64,000 nt of DNA from Geomonas sp. RF6 (GCF_021044625.1 NZ_CP087999.1:1443001-1507000), one strand, 5' to 3'; positions 1-8,040 are shown, counted from the first letter of the stretch. Notes: a model not told the origin generated them from the letters alone. A program made the numbers and translations.

Positions 1-40
1 AGTCAACCTTTACGCGATCCCCCTGTTTTGCCTGTGCCAT
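1..40 (-). CDS. FKBP-type peptidyl-prolyl isomerase, N-terminal fragment
   Basis: Only the first 13 codons lie in the window (start ATG at 40, reading left and off the edge). They encode MAQAKQGDRVKVD, which matches the usual start of small SlyD/FKBP-type prolyl isomerases. A ribosome site AAGGTGG lies about 6 nt upstream on the minus strand. The identification rests on this short opening alone, so family membership is likely but not proven. It is divergent from the Nudix gene to the right. Confidence 0.55.
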   Translation of the reverse strand, partial: MAQAKQGDRVKVD

Positions 41-252
41 AGTGCACCACCTTTTGTTTTATGGTCCCTCGAAGTGGGTGAAAATAGCAGATCACTTCAT
101 CATTTTCCAATAAATTGTGCCACACGGTGGAAGGCAAAGGAAGCGGCGGTTGCACATTTGCCTTCCGTATTGGTGCGGCGCCCTCCCGGGGAGCGGAAAT
201 CGCCCCTTCACTTCGAGGGGCGGAAATGGTATGTATCGTCACTGGAGGAAGC

Positions 253-774
253 ATGCAAACCAAAGACAACACCATCATTTTCAACGGTCTCGTGGTGGAT
301 GTGGAGCAGATGGAAGTGCTGATCGGGGAGCGGGGATGGCATACCTACCAGATCGTGCGCCACCCCGGGGGCGCGGCGATCCTCCCGCTGCACGAGGACC
401 GCACCGTGACACTGATACGGCAGCTGCGCCCCGCGGTCGGGGAATTCCTCCTGGAGCTTCCGGCCGGGCGCCTGTCGCCGGAGGAGGATCCCGGGGAGTG
501 TGCCGCCAGGGAACTCGTGGAGGAAACGGGGCTGAAGTCCTCCACCATCAAACCCCTCGGCATACTTCATTCTTCCCCGGGAGTCTTCGATGAAATAATT
601 CATCTCTTTCTCGCCACGAACCTGGAGCAGGGGGAGGCGCTCCCGGAGGCGTACGAGGATATTTCCGCGGTGCGCATTCCTTTTGAAGAGGCGCTCCGGA
701 TGGCGGCAGAGGGGGAAATTACGGACGGCAAGACGATAGCGGCGCTTCTTCGTGCGGAGAGGCTCCTTAGATGA
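253..774 (+). CDS. Nudix hydrolase, ADP-ribose pyrophosphatase type
   Basis: 173 residues. A complete Nudix box runs from G72 to L94 (G-x5-E-x7-RE-L-x-EE-x-G-L), with the metal-binding glutamates in RELVEE. The N-terminal strands and the conserved stretch ELPAGRLSPEED are typical of ADP-ribose pyrophosphatases (NudF/YffH type), which split ADP-ribose to AMP and ribose 5-phosphate. The exact substrate is inferred from family resemblance. An open frame continues upstream to 115, but ATG 253 is chosen because GGAGGA ends 3-4 nt before it and the family length fits. The stop overlaps the next start as ATGA, so the two genes are probably co-translated. Confidence 0.9.
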   Translation: MQTKDNTIIFNGLVVDVEQMEVLIGERGWHTYQIVRHPGGAAILPLHEDRTVTLIRQLRPAVGEFLLELPAGRLSPEEDPGECAARELVEETGLKSSTIKPLGILHSSPGVFDEIIHLFLATNLEQGEALPEAYEDISAVRIPFEEALRMAAEGEITDGKTIAALLRAERLLR

Positions 775-1658
775 TATTGACGGCACGGGTAACCACAGAA
801 GAAGCGGGGATGCGCCTGGACGACGGCGCAAAGGCCCTCTTTCCAAACCTTTCGAAGACGGAGATAAGAAGGATCATCGACTGGGGGGGGTGCAACGTCT
901 CCCAGGCGCTGGTGCGGGTGGCATCGCGCACGCTGAAGGAAGGGGACGAAATTGCGCTCGGCATCATGGAGGCTTCCCGCTGCATCGACCTTGTCTACCG
1001 CAAAGAGGATCTCCTCTACGAGGATTCGGATTTCATCGCGGTGTACAAGGCCGCCGGCTTCAATACGCAACGCACACCGTACCAATTGAAGGGGACGGTC
1101 GAGTATGCGGTGGATTGCTACCTGAAAAAGCTCGGGCTGAAGGAGCCGGCGCGGGTCATCCACCGGCTGGACCGCGGCACCTCCGGGGTGATGTTCTTCC
1201 CCAAGAACAAGAGAAGTGCCACCCTGATCTCCGCTCTTCTGAAAGAGGGCAAGGTGGACAAGACATACTGGGCGCTCGTTTCCGGGACTCCCGACCGCAC
1301 CGGGTGGCGCGACGACTCGCCGATTGGTAAGCTTGGGAAGTTCAAGTATGGCGTCGCCTTCGGCGGGAAGCCGGCATCTACCATCTTTACCGTTCTAGGC
1401 GAGGCAAACGGGATGACCCTCGTGGAGGCGAAGCCGCTGACCGGGCGTACCCACCAGATTAGGGTGCACCTCAAGCACGCGGGCTTCCCGGTCGTTGGGG
1501 ACGAAGCCTACGGGGGCGCACCCGCAGCTCGCATGATGCTGCACTGCCGCAGCATGCGCTTCACCGGGCCGAGGGGGAGGATCATCGAGGCGGTGGCGCC
1601 GCTCGATGATGACTTTGCCGCCGCGGCCCCCGAAGTGATCGAGAACGCCCCCGCGTAG
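771..1658 (+). CDS. RluA-family pseudouridine synthase
   Basis: 295 residues. An S4-like RNA-binding segment (about residues 14-70) precedes the RluA catalytic domain. The signature HRLDRGTSG (131-139) carries the catalytic aspartate D134, and LTGRTHQIRVHL is the second conserved motif. The enzyme isomerises uridine in rRNA or tRNA. Which site it modifies (RluC/RluD-like or other) cannot be read from the sequence. The start overlaps the Nudix stop by four bases (ATGA). Confidence 0.93.
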   Translation: MILTARVTTEEAGMRLDDGAKALFPNLSKTEIRRIIDWGGCNVSQALVRVASRTLKEGDEIALGIMEASRCIDLVYRKEDLLYEDSDFIAVYKAAGFNTQRTPYQLKGTVEYAVDCYLKKLGLKEPARVIHRLDRGTSGVMFFPKNKRSATLISALLKEGKVDKTYWALVSGTPDRTGWRDDSPIGKLGKFKYGVAFGGKPASTIFTVLGEANGMTLVEAKPLTGRTHQIRVHLKHAGFPVVGDEAYGGAPAARMMLHCRSMRFTGPRGRIIEAVAPLDDDFAAAAPEVIENAPA

Positions 1659-1752
1659 CAGGTTTTGAAACTGGGTAGCTGGGTAATGCGCCGGAACCGG
1701 CGGAAGGTTCCGGCTTTTGAAGGAAGAGCATTCACACACACGGGAGGGGAAA

Positions 1753-2049
1753 ATGAAAAAAGCACTGGTAACCATCGCACTGTCGTGCAGCATCGCCCTC
1801 GCAGCCACCGCGGCCCTCTGGGCCGGAGACCAGCCCGGCTGCGGCAACTGCCAGAAAGTCGCCCAGAACACGGCGCAGGCGGCGGAGAAGAAGTGCATCT
1901 GCGAGTCGTGCTCCGAAGGGAAGAAAAACGCCGCCTGCACCTGTGGTTGCAACACGAGCAAAGGTTGCGACCTGAAAGGGTGCGACAGCTGCGCGAAAAA
2001 AGAAAAGTCACAGCAGAAACCGTGCTGTGACCAGAAGAAAGCGAAGTAA
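1753..2049 (+). CDS. Small exported cysteine-rich protein
   Basis: 98 residues. A Sec-type signal peptide (MKKALVTIALSCSIALAATA) is followed by a mature part of about 74 residues with 13 cysteines, no histidine and many lysines. The cysteines form CxxC, CxC, CTCGC and CC clusters, reminiscent of metallothionein-like or metal-cluster binding proteins. I do not recognise the family. It is probably periplasmic and may bind a soft metal or form disulfides. ATG 1753 is chosen over an upstream in-frame start because GGGAGGGG lies just before it and the signal peptide begins there. It stands alone and converges with the cyclase-family gene 12 nt downstream. Confidence 0.8.
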   Translation: MKKALVTIALSCSIALAATAALWAGDQPGCGNCQKVAQNTAQAAEKKCICESCSEGKKNAACTCGCNTSKGCDLKGCDSCAKKEKSQQKPCCDQKKAK

Positions 2050-2061
2050 AGAGGCTGTTTT

Positions 2062-2742
2062 TTACGACAGAGGCCACTTCGTGGTGTGCGGGTCGAAATG
2101 GGAATCCTCATTCGGCCCGGCACCCCCTCTGAGAATAGCCCTGACCGGGGCGCCGTCGCCGCCTGCGATTCTCAACGGGAGGCAGATCAGCTCGTACTCA
2201 CCGGCAGGCACATCGGAAAGATTGAGACCTTCCAGTATCAGCGCCCCCCCGTCCAGAAGGGCCCGGTGCACCGATCCGTCCCCCTCGTACCGCTCCATCG
2301 AAAGATAATCTATCCCCACCAGCTTCACCCCGCATTCCATCAGGTATTGCGCCCCGTCAACCGAAAGCGCAGCGAAGTCGGAGGTAAATGAGCTCCTCTT
2401 CCACAGCATGGAGTTGTCCGTCTTTAAAAGAAGCCGCCCGACTCCGCGCACCGGCAGCCGCTCGAGCTCTCTGCGCCCTATCACCTTCACCTCCGGGATC
2501 TCGACCACCAGCGCCGGCCCGATCAGGAGGGGGAGCGGGATCTGGTCCACCGTGGCCCCCTGGTCGTCGAAGTGGCGCGGGGCGTCGATGTGCGTGCCGC
2601 TGTGCGTGGAGATGATGACCCGGGAGACATTCGCTGCCTCCCCTTCGGAGATCTGGGACCAGGGATCGATACGGACGGAGGGGTCGCCGGGATAGACCGG
2701 CAGGGTGGGAGCAAGGGGAACGCTGATGTCGTGAATGCGCAT
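2062..2742 (-). CDS. Cyclase-family metal hydrolase (kynurenine formamidase-like)
   Basis: 226 residues. The motif HSGTHIDAPRHF (47-58) holds the metal-binding histidines and aspartate of the Cyclase/KynB superfamily. The opening (HDISVPLAPTLPVYPGDP) is also characteristic. Members hydrolyse N-formylkynurenine or act in polyketide-type cyclisation. No kyn genes are nearby, so the substrate is unknown. The start ATG 2742 has a weak GAGG site upstream. It is a single-gene unit bordered on its 5' side by a repeat-rich intergenic region. Confidence 0.85.
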   Translation of the reverse strand: MRIHDISVPLAPTLPVYPGDPSVRIDPWSQISEGEAANVSRVIISTHSGTHIDAPRHFDDQGATVDQIPLPLLIGPALVVEIPEVKVIGRRELERLPVRGVGRLLLKTDNSMLWKRSSFTSDFAALSVDGAQYLMECGVKLVGIDYLSMERYEGDGSVHRALLDGGALILEGLNLSDVPAGEYELICLPLRIAGGDGAPVRAILRGGAGPNEDSHFDPHTTKWPLS

Positions 2743-2857
2743 ATAGGCCTCGCACCTCGATCGTTAGACTACCGCTTCATTATACCGCTACTGCTCAAAA
2801 AAGGTTCACCCGGAAATTCCTGGGAACGAGGTGGCCGGAGTCGCCCTAAAGCAAGGC

Positions 2858-2885
2858 AAATCCCCCTGTCCCCCCTTCGCAAAGG
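2858..2885. repeat. GC-rich palindromic repeat, family C
   Basis: A copy of a short palindrome of the form AAATCCCCCCTGTCCCCCC-TTCGCAAAGG. Similar copies occur at 2938-2972, 3131-3162, 20689-20721, 20883-20916 and 29755-29787, in both orientations and always between genes. They can fold into a C-run/G-run hairpin around TTCGCAA and may act as weak terminators. Confidence 0.8.
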
Positions 2886-2937
2886 CTCATCCGAGAATTC
2901 CGGGGAAGTCGTAGTATGTTCCGCACGAGGCCTCGCG

Positions 2938-2972
2938 CCCCCCCCTTTGCGAAGGGGGGACAGGGGGGATTT
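2938..2972. repeat. GC-rich palindromic repeat, family C (inverted copy)
   Basis: An inverted family C copy: a run of eight C, TTTGCGAA, then G runs ending in AGGGGGGATTTT. It faces the copy at 2858-2885 and lies between the cyclase-family gene and hslO. Confidence 0.8.
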
Positions 2973-2999
2973 TGTCTTGGCGGGGACCGTCATGAAACC

Positions 3000-3130
3000 G
3001 CGCAACTGCTGTGGTCAGGGCAATTTACAAAAAAGTGGTGGGGCCTATGTCGTTGATCTTTAGGCTGCCGCAGCACTGCGGTTCGACGACCGAGATGTAC
3101 TGTTAAACGGGCTGAGGAGACTTGAAGATC
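3000..3130. repeat. Dispersed ~131-149 bp element, copy 1 (family D)
   Basis: A 131-bp segment from GCGCAACTGCTGTGGTC to GAGGAGACTTGAAGATC. It recurs in reverse complement at 20722-20870 with long identical blocks, including the palindrome CCGCAGCACTGCGG and the stretch TTCGACGACCGAGATGTACT. A family C palindrome abuts the GAAGATC end in both copies. No open frame supports a protein. The intergenic region 2743-3247 otherwise holds only repeats. Confidence 0.8.
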
Positions 3131-3162
3131 AAATCCCCCCTACCCCCCTTCGCAAAGGGGGG
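3131..3162. repeat. GC-rich palindromic repeat, family C
   Basis: A family C palindrome directly abutting the 131-bp dispersed element, in the same relative position as at its second copy near 20.7 kb. Confidence 0.8.
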
Positions 3163-3193
3163 AACGCGAGTTCACTTGCAGTGACGGCAGATC

Positions 3194-3224
3194 GCCGGAA
3201 ACGCTGCGCTTATTCCGGCCTACA
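3194..3224. repeat. REP-like palindrome (family A)
   Basis: GCCGGAAACGCTGCGC followed by TTATTCCGGCCTACA. This is one of many copies in the window of an imperfect palindrome resembling REP elements (TGTAGGCCGGAATAAGCG / GCGTTTCCGGCA). It lies just downstream of hslO. Confidence 0.8.
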
Positions 3225-3258
3225 TCTCCCTACCGTGCATCATCTCCCTACCGTGCAT
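3223..3258. repeat. 18-bp tandem duplication across the hslO stop codon
   Basis: The 18-bp unit CATCTCCCTACCGTGCAT is present twice in tandem (3223-3240 and 3241-3258). A third partial match begins at 3259. The duplication spans the last codons and stop of hslO, so the unit after the stop would again read GDDAR. Confidence 0.85.
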
Positions 3259-4156
3259 CATCTCCCTGCCCCTGCGCTCCCGCCTCCAGCTCTTTCAGCA
3301 GCGCATCGAGGTCTTCGTGGCTGAAGCTGTACTGCTGCCGGCAAAACTCGCAGGTCACCTCGGCTCCTCCCTGCTCTTCGATGAGTGAGAGGATCTCGTC
3401 GTGTCCCGTGGAGATGAGAACCCGCTCGATCCTCTCCCTGCTGCAACTGCAGGCAAAGGCGAGCGCCCTCTTTTCGAGGGTGTCGTGCGGAAGGTCCTGG
3501 AAAAGGAGCTCCAGGATCTCCTCCGGCGACTTTCCCTGGCGCAGCAGGTCACTCAGGGGGGGCATCTCGCCGATCCTGTTCATGAGCTGATCCACCACTT
3601 CGGTATCGACCGGGGGAAGCGCCTGGATAAGGAAGCCGCCCGAGACGGCAACGTTTCCGTCGCTGTCGATGAACTCCGAAAGCGCCACGGCGGATGGGAT
3701 CTGCTCGGACTCCACAAGATAAAGCGCCAGGTCCTGCGCGATCTCACCGGAGTACAGCATGACGCTGCCGCGGTACGGCTCCTTCAGCATAAGGTCCTTT
3801 GTGACGGTGAGAAAGCCGGCGCGCCCGAGCCCGGAGGCGACATTGAGCCTTCCGTCGGGGCGCATGAGCTGCACCAGCGGCTCCGCTACATAGCCGCGCA
3901 CGCTTCCGTTACTGTCGGCCTCCACTATGATCTTCTTCAACGGGCCGTTCCCTTCGTAGCGCAGCGCAACCCGCTGCCCCGTCTTGAGAAGGGCCCCCAT
4001 GAGGGTCCCGGCCGTCAGCGCCCTGCCAAGTGCGGCGGTTGCGGTGGGGAGCGTCCCATGACGCTTGCACCCTTCCGACACCAGCTCGGTGGTGACGCAT
4101 GCAAGGCCGCGTATCTTCCCGTTTTTCGCTATAACTCTTACCAAATAGTCGCCCAC
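3248..4156 (-). CDS. hslO: Hsp33 redox-regulated chaperone
   Basis: 302 residues, the usual length. The C-terminal zinc redox switch is intact: CSC (C236, C238) and CEFC (C269, C272). The N-terminal domain shows the family pattern [15 protein letters not shown] and [10 protein letters not shown]. Oxidation of the four cysteines releases zinc and turns on holdase activity in the cytoplasm. The start is GTG 4156 with GGAGGT five bases upstream. The stop lies inside a tandem 18-bp duplication, and REP-like palindromes lie on both sides of the gene. Confidence 0.96.
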   Translation of the reverse strand: MGDYLVRVIAKNGKIRGLACVTTELVSEGCKRHGTLPTATAALGRALTAGTLMGALLKTGQRVALRYEGNGPLKKIIVEADSNGSVRGYVAEPLVQLMRPDGRLNVASGLGRAGFLTVTKDLMLKEPYRGSVMLYSGEIAQDLALYLVESEQIPSAVALSEFIDSDGNVAVSGGFLIQALPPVDTEVVDQLMNRIGEMPPLSDLLRQGKSPEEILELLFQDLPHDTLEKRALAFACSCSRERIERVLISTGHDEILSLIEEQGGAEVTCEFCRQQYSFSHEDLDALLKELEAGAQGQGDDAR

Positions 4157-4220
4157 TACCGACCTCCGATCGTTTTGCTATTTTTTTGGTGTAGACGAAT
4201 CCAGCCCTTTCTGCTTGCGG

Positions 4221-4252
4221 TGCCGGAAACGCTTCGCTTATTCCGGCCTACA
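4221..4252. repeat. REP-like palindrome (family A)
   Basis: TGCCGGAAACGCTTCGC followed by TTATTCCGGCCTACA. It lies between hslO and the U32-family gene. Confidence 0.8.
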
Positions 4253-4271
4253 ATGATCGGCCTGCGTACTC

Positions 4272-6650
4272 CTAAACCAGCTCTGCCGAATAGTTGAAGG
4301 ACGATGCGCCCTGCACCGCCACCCCCTTCCGGCACGCCTCCAGCACGCGGTCGCGATCGCCCTGCTGCAGCTGACTCACATCGACTATGAAAGAGCCGCA
4401 GCCGAGCTGGCGCAGCTCGTTTCTGTGCTGCGTGATGGCAAAGGGGGTCTGGGCTGTGACGATGCTGAGGTGGTCCTTTGTCTTCACCAGGTACCCTTCA
4501 CCCTTGTCCGAGGTGATCGGCGCGTCCCCCTTTATTTCCTTTATGGCAATCTTTGAGGTAATCACCGGCACCGGTGCATAGAGGAGCACAGAGCGCGGGA
4601 GGTCGATCTGCGCCGCCAGGAGCTGCGTCAGGTTCTCCCGGTCATCCTCTATGTACAGCGTCGCGCGCTTCGCTCCCAGTTCCTGCCAGGTGAGAAGAGC
4701 CTGGCTGTTCAGCGAGAAGAGGCGATAGTCGGTGGCGAGCTCCGCGTCCACCCCCTTGAAAAGCTGGAAGTGCGACAGGTTGGACAGCTCGAAACGCGTG
4801 AAGCCGGCCGCGACTATGGCGGCGACGGCATCGCGGAAGAAGGGGATGTCCGCCTCGAAGATGATGAAGGGGATGTGCCAGATGACTCGCCGCTCCGAGC
4901 CTTTCAGCTTTCTCGCGAGGAAGGAGAGCTGGTGCAGGTTCGCCCGCGACACCGGGAGCGTCACGGCGTCGATGCCGTCCCGGTGCAGTTCGAACCAGTC
5001 CTTCCCCTGCTCCACGCACACTGTCACCTCGTCCTTGCCGCGAGAAGGAGCGGGACGTCCTGGAACGAGGGCGGCGAGCGCCTCCTCGCGGCCGATGCGG
5101 CTTTTTTTCTTCAGGCTCCCGATCGTCTCGTTGGCGAGCCACGAGTAGAATGCCCGGCGGATCTCCTTGAGGCGCGGCCCTGGAATGAGGAGGGACGGGA
5201 AATCCGGCGCGGAGAGGGAGCTCAGGGAGAATGACGTCTCGCCCGTCTTGGCGAACTGCCCTCTCAAAACCCCTTCCATATCGCTCGTCCGGGAAGGCTC
5301 CAGCTCCCCGAGCGGGTAGTGCGCCACGAAGCGGCTCCCGAGGACTTCTGCTGCTATCTGCAGCGTGCCGTTGTCGTGGGAGAGGGTAAGTGCGCAGGGT
5401 ATGCTCCCCCCCTTCACGCTCTCAAGCTTCTTCAAGCAGGCGTTCTCGCTCATGGTGAACGCCGTCTCCGACGAGACCTTGAAGACGGAGTCGCCGAGCT
5501 TGAAGGGGAAAGGGGAAGTGGTGGAGACGAGGGTATTCTCCTTCACCGACTTCACCGGCTTGTCGAAGATGAAGAGCTCCTTGATGGTAAAGGCGCGCCC
5601 CGCCATGTCCGTCTTCGGCTGGACCCGGATCCGGTCCCCCACGTGGAGGCGGTCCTTCGTTTCAAAGGAGATGCGGCTGCCGCGAATCGACCTGATATCG
5701 CCGAGATACCGACCCGTCGCCCCTTTGATGGACGGCGTGGAAATGTCGGTGGGGGTGTGGGAGGCGAGGAACCCTTTTGTGGGGACGCGGCCGAAGGAGA
5801 GCTTCAGCAGCGCCTTCGCCTCCGCCAGCGCAGCCTCGCGCCGCTCCGGAGGGGCGTCGAGCACCAGGCGATAGGCCCCGGTGACGCTCGCGACGTACTC
5901 CGCGGACTTCATGCGCCCCTCGATCTTGAGGGAGGCGACGCCCGCATCGACCAGCTGAGGGATCATCTCGATGCTGGAGAAATCGTTTGTGGAGAGGTAA
6001 TACCCTTCCTTGCCGCGGTACTTGTACTGGCGTCGGCACGGCTGGGCGCAGCGCCCGCGGTTGCCGCTGTGGCCGCCGAGGAAGGAAGAGAAATAGCACT
6101 GCCCGGAAAAGGAGAAGCAGAGCGCGCCGTGGATGAAGCACTCAATCTCCGCTTGGCTCTTTTCCACGATGGTGCGGATCTCATCGATGTGGAGTTCCCG
6201 AGCGAGAACGACGCGCTCGAAGCCGAGTTCCTCGAGCTGGCGAACGCCCAGCGAGTTGTGGATCGTCATCTGCGTGGAAGCGTGCAACGGCAGACCGGGG
6301 AAGAAGTTGCGGGCCAGGCGCGCGACCGCCATATCCTGCAGGATGACGCCGTCAACCCGCATCGCCTCAAGGGCAGCGAGGACGTCGATGAGGAGAGGAA
6401 GCTCCGACTCCTTTACGAGGGTGTTGATGGTGACGTAGACCTTCCTGCCGAGGGAGTGGGCGTAGGCGGTCATGCGCTCCATGTGGGAGAGGGTAAAGTT
6501 CTTCGCCTTGGCGCGCGCGGAAAACTCCTTGAGGCCGGCATAGACTGCGTCGGCCCCCTTTTCCATGGCGGCGAAAAAAGCCTCCAGCGACCCTGCGGGA
6601 GCCAGAAGTTCCGGTTTTTTTAAGGATTTAATCGAATTATTGCTGGGCAT
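4272..6650 (-). CDS. U32 family protein, RlhA-like (23S rRNA hydroxylation)
   Basis: 792 residues. The N-terminal half has the U32 hallmarks: PELLAPAGSLE (13-23), GADAVYAGL (32-40), and IECFIHGALCFSFSGQC with cysteines C178, C185, C201 and C205. The long C-terminal extension (DUF3656-like) matches the architecture of RlhA, which makes 5-hydroxycytidine in 23S rRNA. The family was formerly annotated as collagenase-like peptidase. The assignment to RlhA rather than another U32 subgroup is by architecture and moderate in certainty. The gene is longer than E. coli RlhA (about 650 residues). Start ATG 6650 has only a weak ribosome site. Confidence 0.85.
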   Translation of the reverse strand: MPSNNSIKSLKKPELLAPAGSLEAFFAAMEKGADAVYAGLKEFSARAKAKNFTLSHMERMTAYAHSLGRKVYVTINTLVKESELPLLIDVLAALEAMRVDGVILQDMAVARLARNFFPGLPLHASTQMTIHNSLGVRQLEELGFERVVLARELHIDEIRTIVEKSQAEIECFIHGALCFSFSGQCYFSSFLGGHSGNRGRCAQPCRRQYKYRGKEGYYLSTNDFSSIEMIPQLVDAGVASLKIEGRMKSAEYVASVTGAYRLVLDAPPERREAALAEAKALLKLSFGRVPTKGFLASHTPTDISTPSIKGATGRYLGDIRSIRGSRISFETKDRLHVGDRIRVQPKTDMAGRAFTIKELFIFDKPVKSVKENTLVSTTSPFPFKLGDSVFKVSSETAFTMSENACLKKLESVKGGSIPCALTLSHDNGTLQIAAEVLGSRFVAHYPLGELEPSRTSDMEGVLRGQFAKTGETSFSLSSLSAPDFPSLLIPGPRLKEIRRAFYSWLANETIGSLKKKSRIGREEALAALVPGRPAPSRGKDEVTVCVEQGKDWFELHRDGIDAVTLPVSRANLHQLSFLARKLKGSERRVIWHIPFIIFEADIPFFRDAVAAIVAAGFTRFELSNLSHFQLFKGVDAELATDYRLFSLNSQALLTWQELGAKRATLYIEDDRENLTQLLAAQIDLPRSVLLYAPVPVITSKIAIKEIKGDAPITSDKGEGYLVKTKDHLSIVTAQTPFAITQHRNELRQLGCGSFIVDVSQLQQGDRDRVLEACRKGVAVQGASSFNYSAELV

Positions 6651-6744
6651 CCGCTTAGAGTACCGGAAGGGGGAAAAAGGGTCAAGCTTGAAGGCTGGCA
6701 GGTGAGTTAGAGATAATTATGGCAATCAGAAGAAGGGGGAACGG

Positions 6745-6846
6745 ATGAGAAGAGACATGAGTAGTTACATTGAAGGGTGCAAATGGGAAAGGTGGAAACC
6801 TTGGTGGGGTGATGGTCGCGGCTCATCCAACAGCTTGTGCCGCTGA
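6745..6846 (+). CDS. Possible 33-residue tryptophan-rich small ORF
   Basis: A 33-codon frame starts at ATG 6745 after AAGGGGGAACGG and ends TGA 6846. It reads MRRDMSSYIEGCKWERWKPW and continues to a C-terminal arginine, with four tryptophans and two cysteines. It is overlapped at its start by a nine-codon frame (ATGA overlap). I do not recognise it. The ribosome site is decent, but the frame is short enough to arise by chance in this otherwise gene-free stretch between 6651 and 7466. Confidence 0.2.
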   Translation: MRRDMSSYIEGCKWERWKPWWGDGRGSSNSLCR

Positions 6847-6854
6847 TACAGTGG

Positions 6855-7495
6855 TGCAGGGCGGAATAAGGGAAGCATTTCCGGCATAAGGTGGTCGCAG
6901 GCAGCGTAATGCCGGGAACGCCTGCGGCTTATCCCGGCCTACATTTACCTACAGTTTCGCCGATGCTATTTCTCCCGCGTCGGCTGAGACTTGTGCCGGG
7001 CCCGCTCTTCGTCATGTCGCTATGTAGGCCGGAATAAGCGAAGCGTTTCCGGCATAAGGTGGTCGCAGGCAGCGTAATGCCGGCAACGCCTGCGGCTTAT
7101 CCCTGCCTACATTTACCTACAGTTTCGCCGATGCTATTTCTCCCGCGTCGGCTGAGACTTGTACGGCGCCCGCTTTTCGTCATATCGCTATGTAGGCCGG
7201 AATAAGCGGAGCGTTTCCGGCATAAGGTGGTCGCAGGCAGCGTAATGCCGGGAACGCCTGCGGCTTATCCCGGCCTACATTTACCTACAGTTTCGCCGAT
7301 GCTATTTCTCCCGCGTCGGCTGAGACTTGTGCCGGGCCCGCTCTTCGTCATGTCGCTATGTAGGCCGGAATAAGCGGAGCGTTTCCGGCATAAGCTGGTC
7401 GCACGCAGTAATGCCGGGAACGCCTCCGGCTTATCCCGGCCTACATTTACCTACAGTTCGCCGAGGCTATTTCTCGCGCGCCGGGAGGTACTTGT
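6855..7495. repeat. 168-bp tandem array of REP pairs plus a gene 3' end
   Basis: Four units with an exact 168-bp period start at 6855, 7023, 7191 and 7359; the last is three bases short internally and partial. Each unit holds two opposed REP-like palindromes (TGTAGGCCGGAATAAGCG...GCATAAG and ATGCCGGGAACGCC...CGGCCTACA). A 30-bp block then follows that matches the reverse complement of the last codons and stop of the gene at 7467-7931. The fourth unit runs into that gene. Units 2-4 differ at only a few positions. Confidence 0.93.
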
Positions 7496-7931
7496 ATCGT
7501 GCTTTCTTCTTGGAGACGTTCGCCAGGGAGTAAAGCTCACTCTGCGAAATCACCCACGTCCCCTCTTCCTTCTTGAGCTTCACCGCCTTCGTCACGTATT
7601 CGACACCGGGGACTTCCCCTTCGAGTCCGAGGCGTACATGCACGACGGCTGCGCGGTCATTCTTCACCGAGACCCGCACGTCCTGCATCTTTTCCCAGCA
7701 GCAGGCCGGGCGCCGCGGCGCGGAGGCGAGTTTCTTCGCAAAGGTCTCTTTCCCCTGGCTACCCGCGTCCGTCCGCTCATAGAGTTCGGCGTATTTCCCG
7801 TCGCGCCAGAGATCGAGGATCTGCTCGAAGTCGTGCAGCACCTCCGTCTCCGCCACTCCCCGGACCTCTGCGGTGCCGGGTGCTGCCCACAGGAGAGAAA
7901 GGATAAAGAGCATGCAAATGACGATACGCAT
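7467..7931 (-). CDS. Exported protein of unknown function
   Basis: 154 residues. The signal peptide MRIVICMLFILSLLWAAPGTA is followed by a small alpha+beta domain (VLHDFEQILDLWRDGKYAEL... then alternating strands such as VRVSVKNDRAAVVHVRL). The pattern resembles NTF2-like/SnoaL-type secreted domains, but I do not recognise a family. ATG 7931 is chosen over a start at 8027 because GAGGAGG lies seven bases upstream and the signal peptide begins there. The final codons (KYLPAREK, stop) lie in the last unit of the tandem array. Confidence 0.75.
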   Translation of the reverse strand: MRIVICMLFILSLLWAAPGTAEVRGVAETEVLHDFEQILDLWRDGKYAELYERTDAGSQGKETFAKKLASAPRRPACCWEKMQDVRVSVKNDRAAVVHVRLGLEGEVPGVEYVTKAVKLKKEEGTWVISQSELYSLANVSKKKARYKYLPAREK

Positions 7932-8000
7932 GGCCGCCTCCTCAAATTGGGATTGGCCAATAGTACCATCACATCGCTCAGGTGTCTTGCCGTGTTCTTG

Positions 8001-8040
8001 TGGCGGCTGCGACGCCAACGCAGGCAAAATGCCTGCGCTC
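8001..8040. repeat. 40-bp hairpin repeat, family E, copy 1
   Basis: TGGCGGCTGCGACGCCAA followed by the palindrome CGCAGGCAAAATGCCTGCG. A near-identical 40-bp copy lies at 17053-17092 in front of cbiG. Confidence 0.8.

Noticed and set aside
3-284. 93-codon minus-strand frame at the left edge
   Set aside because: Overlaps the FKBP start and the Nudix leader, and its residues show no domain-like pattern.
3060-3110. tRNA-like element (GGTTCGACGACC with flanking stems)
   Set aside because: No acceptor stem, anticodon arm or CCA-compatible end; the stretch belongs to the dispersed repeat.
6855-7495. CRISPR array
   Set aside because: The 168-bp units are repeated in full with no unique spacers; they consist of REP palindromes and a gene end.
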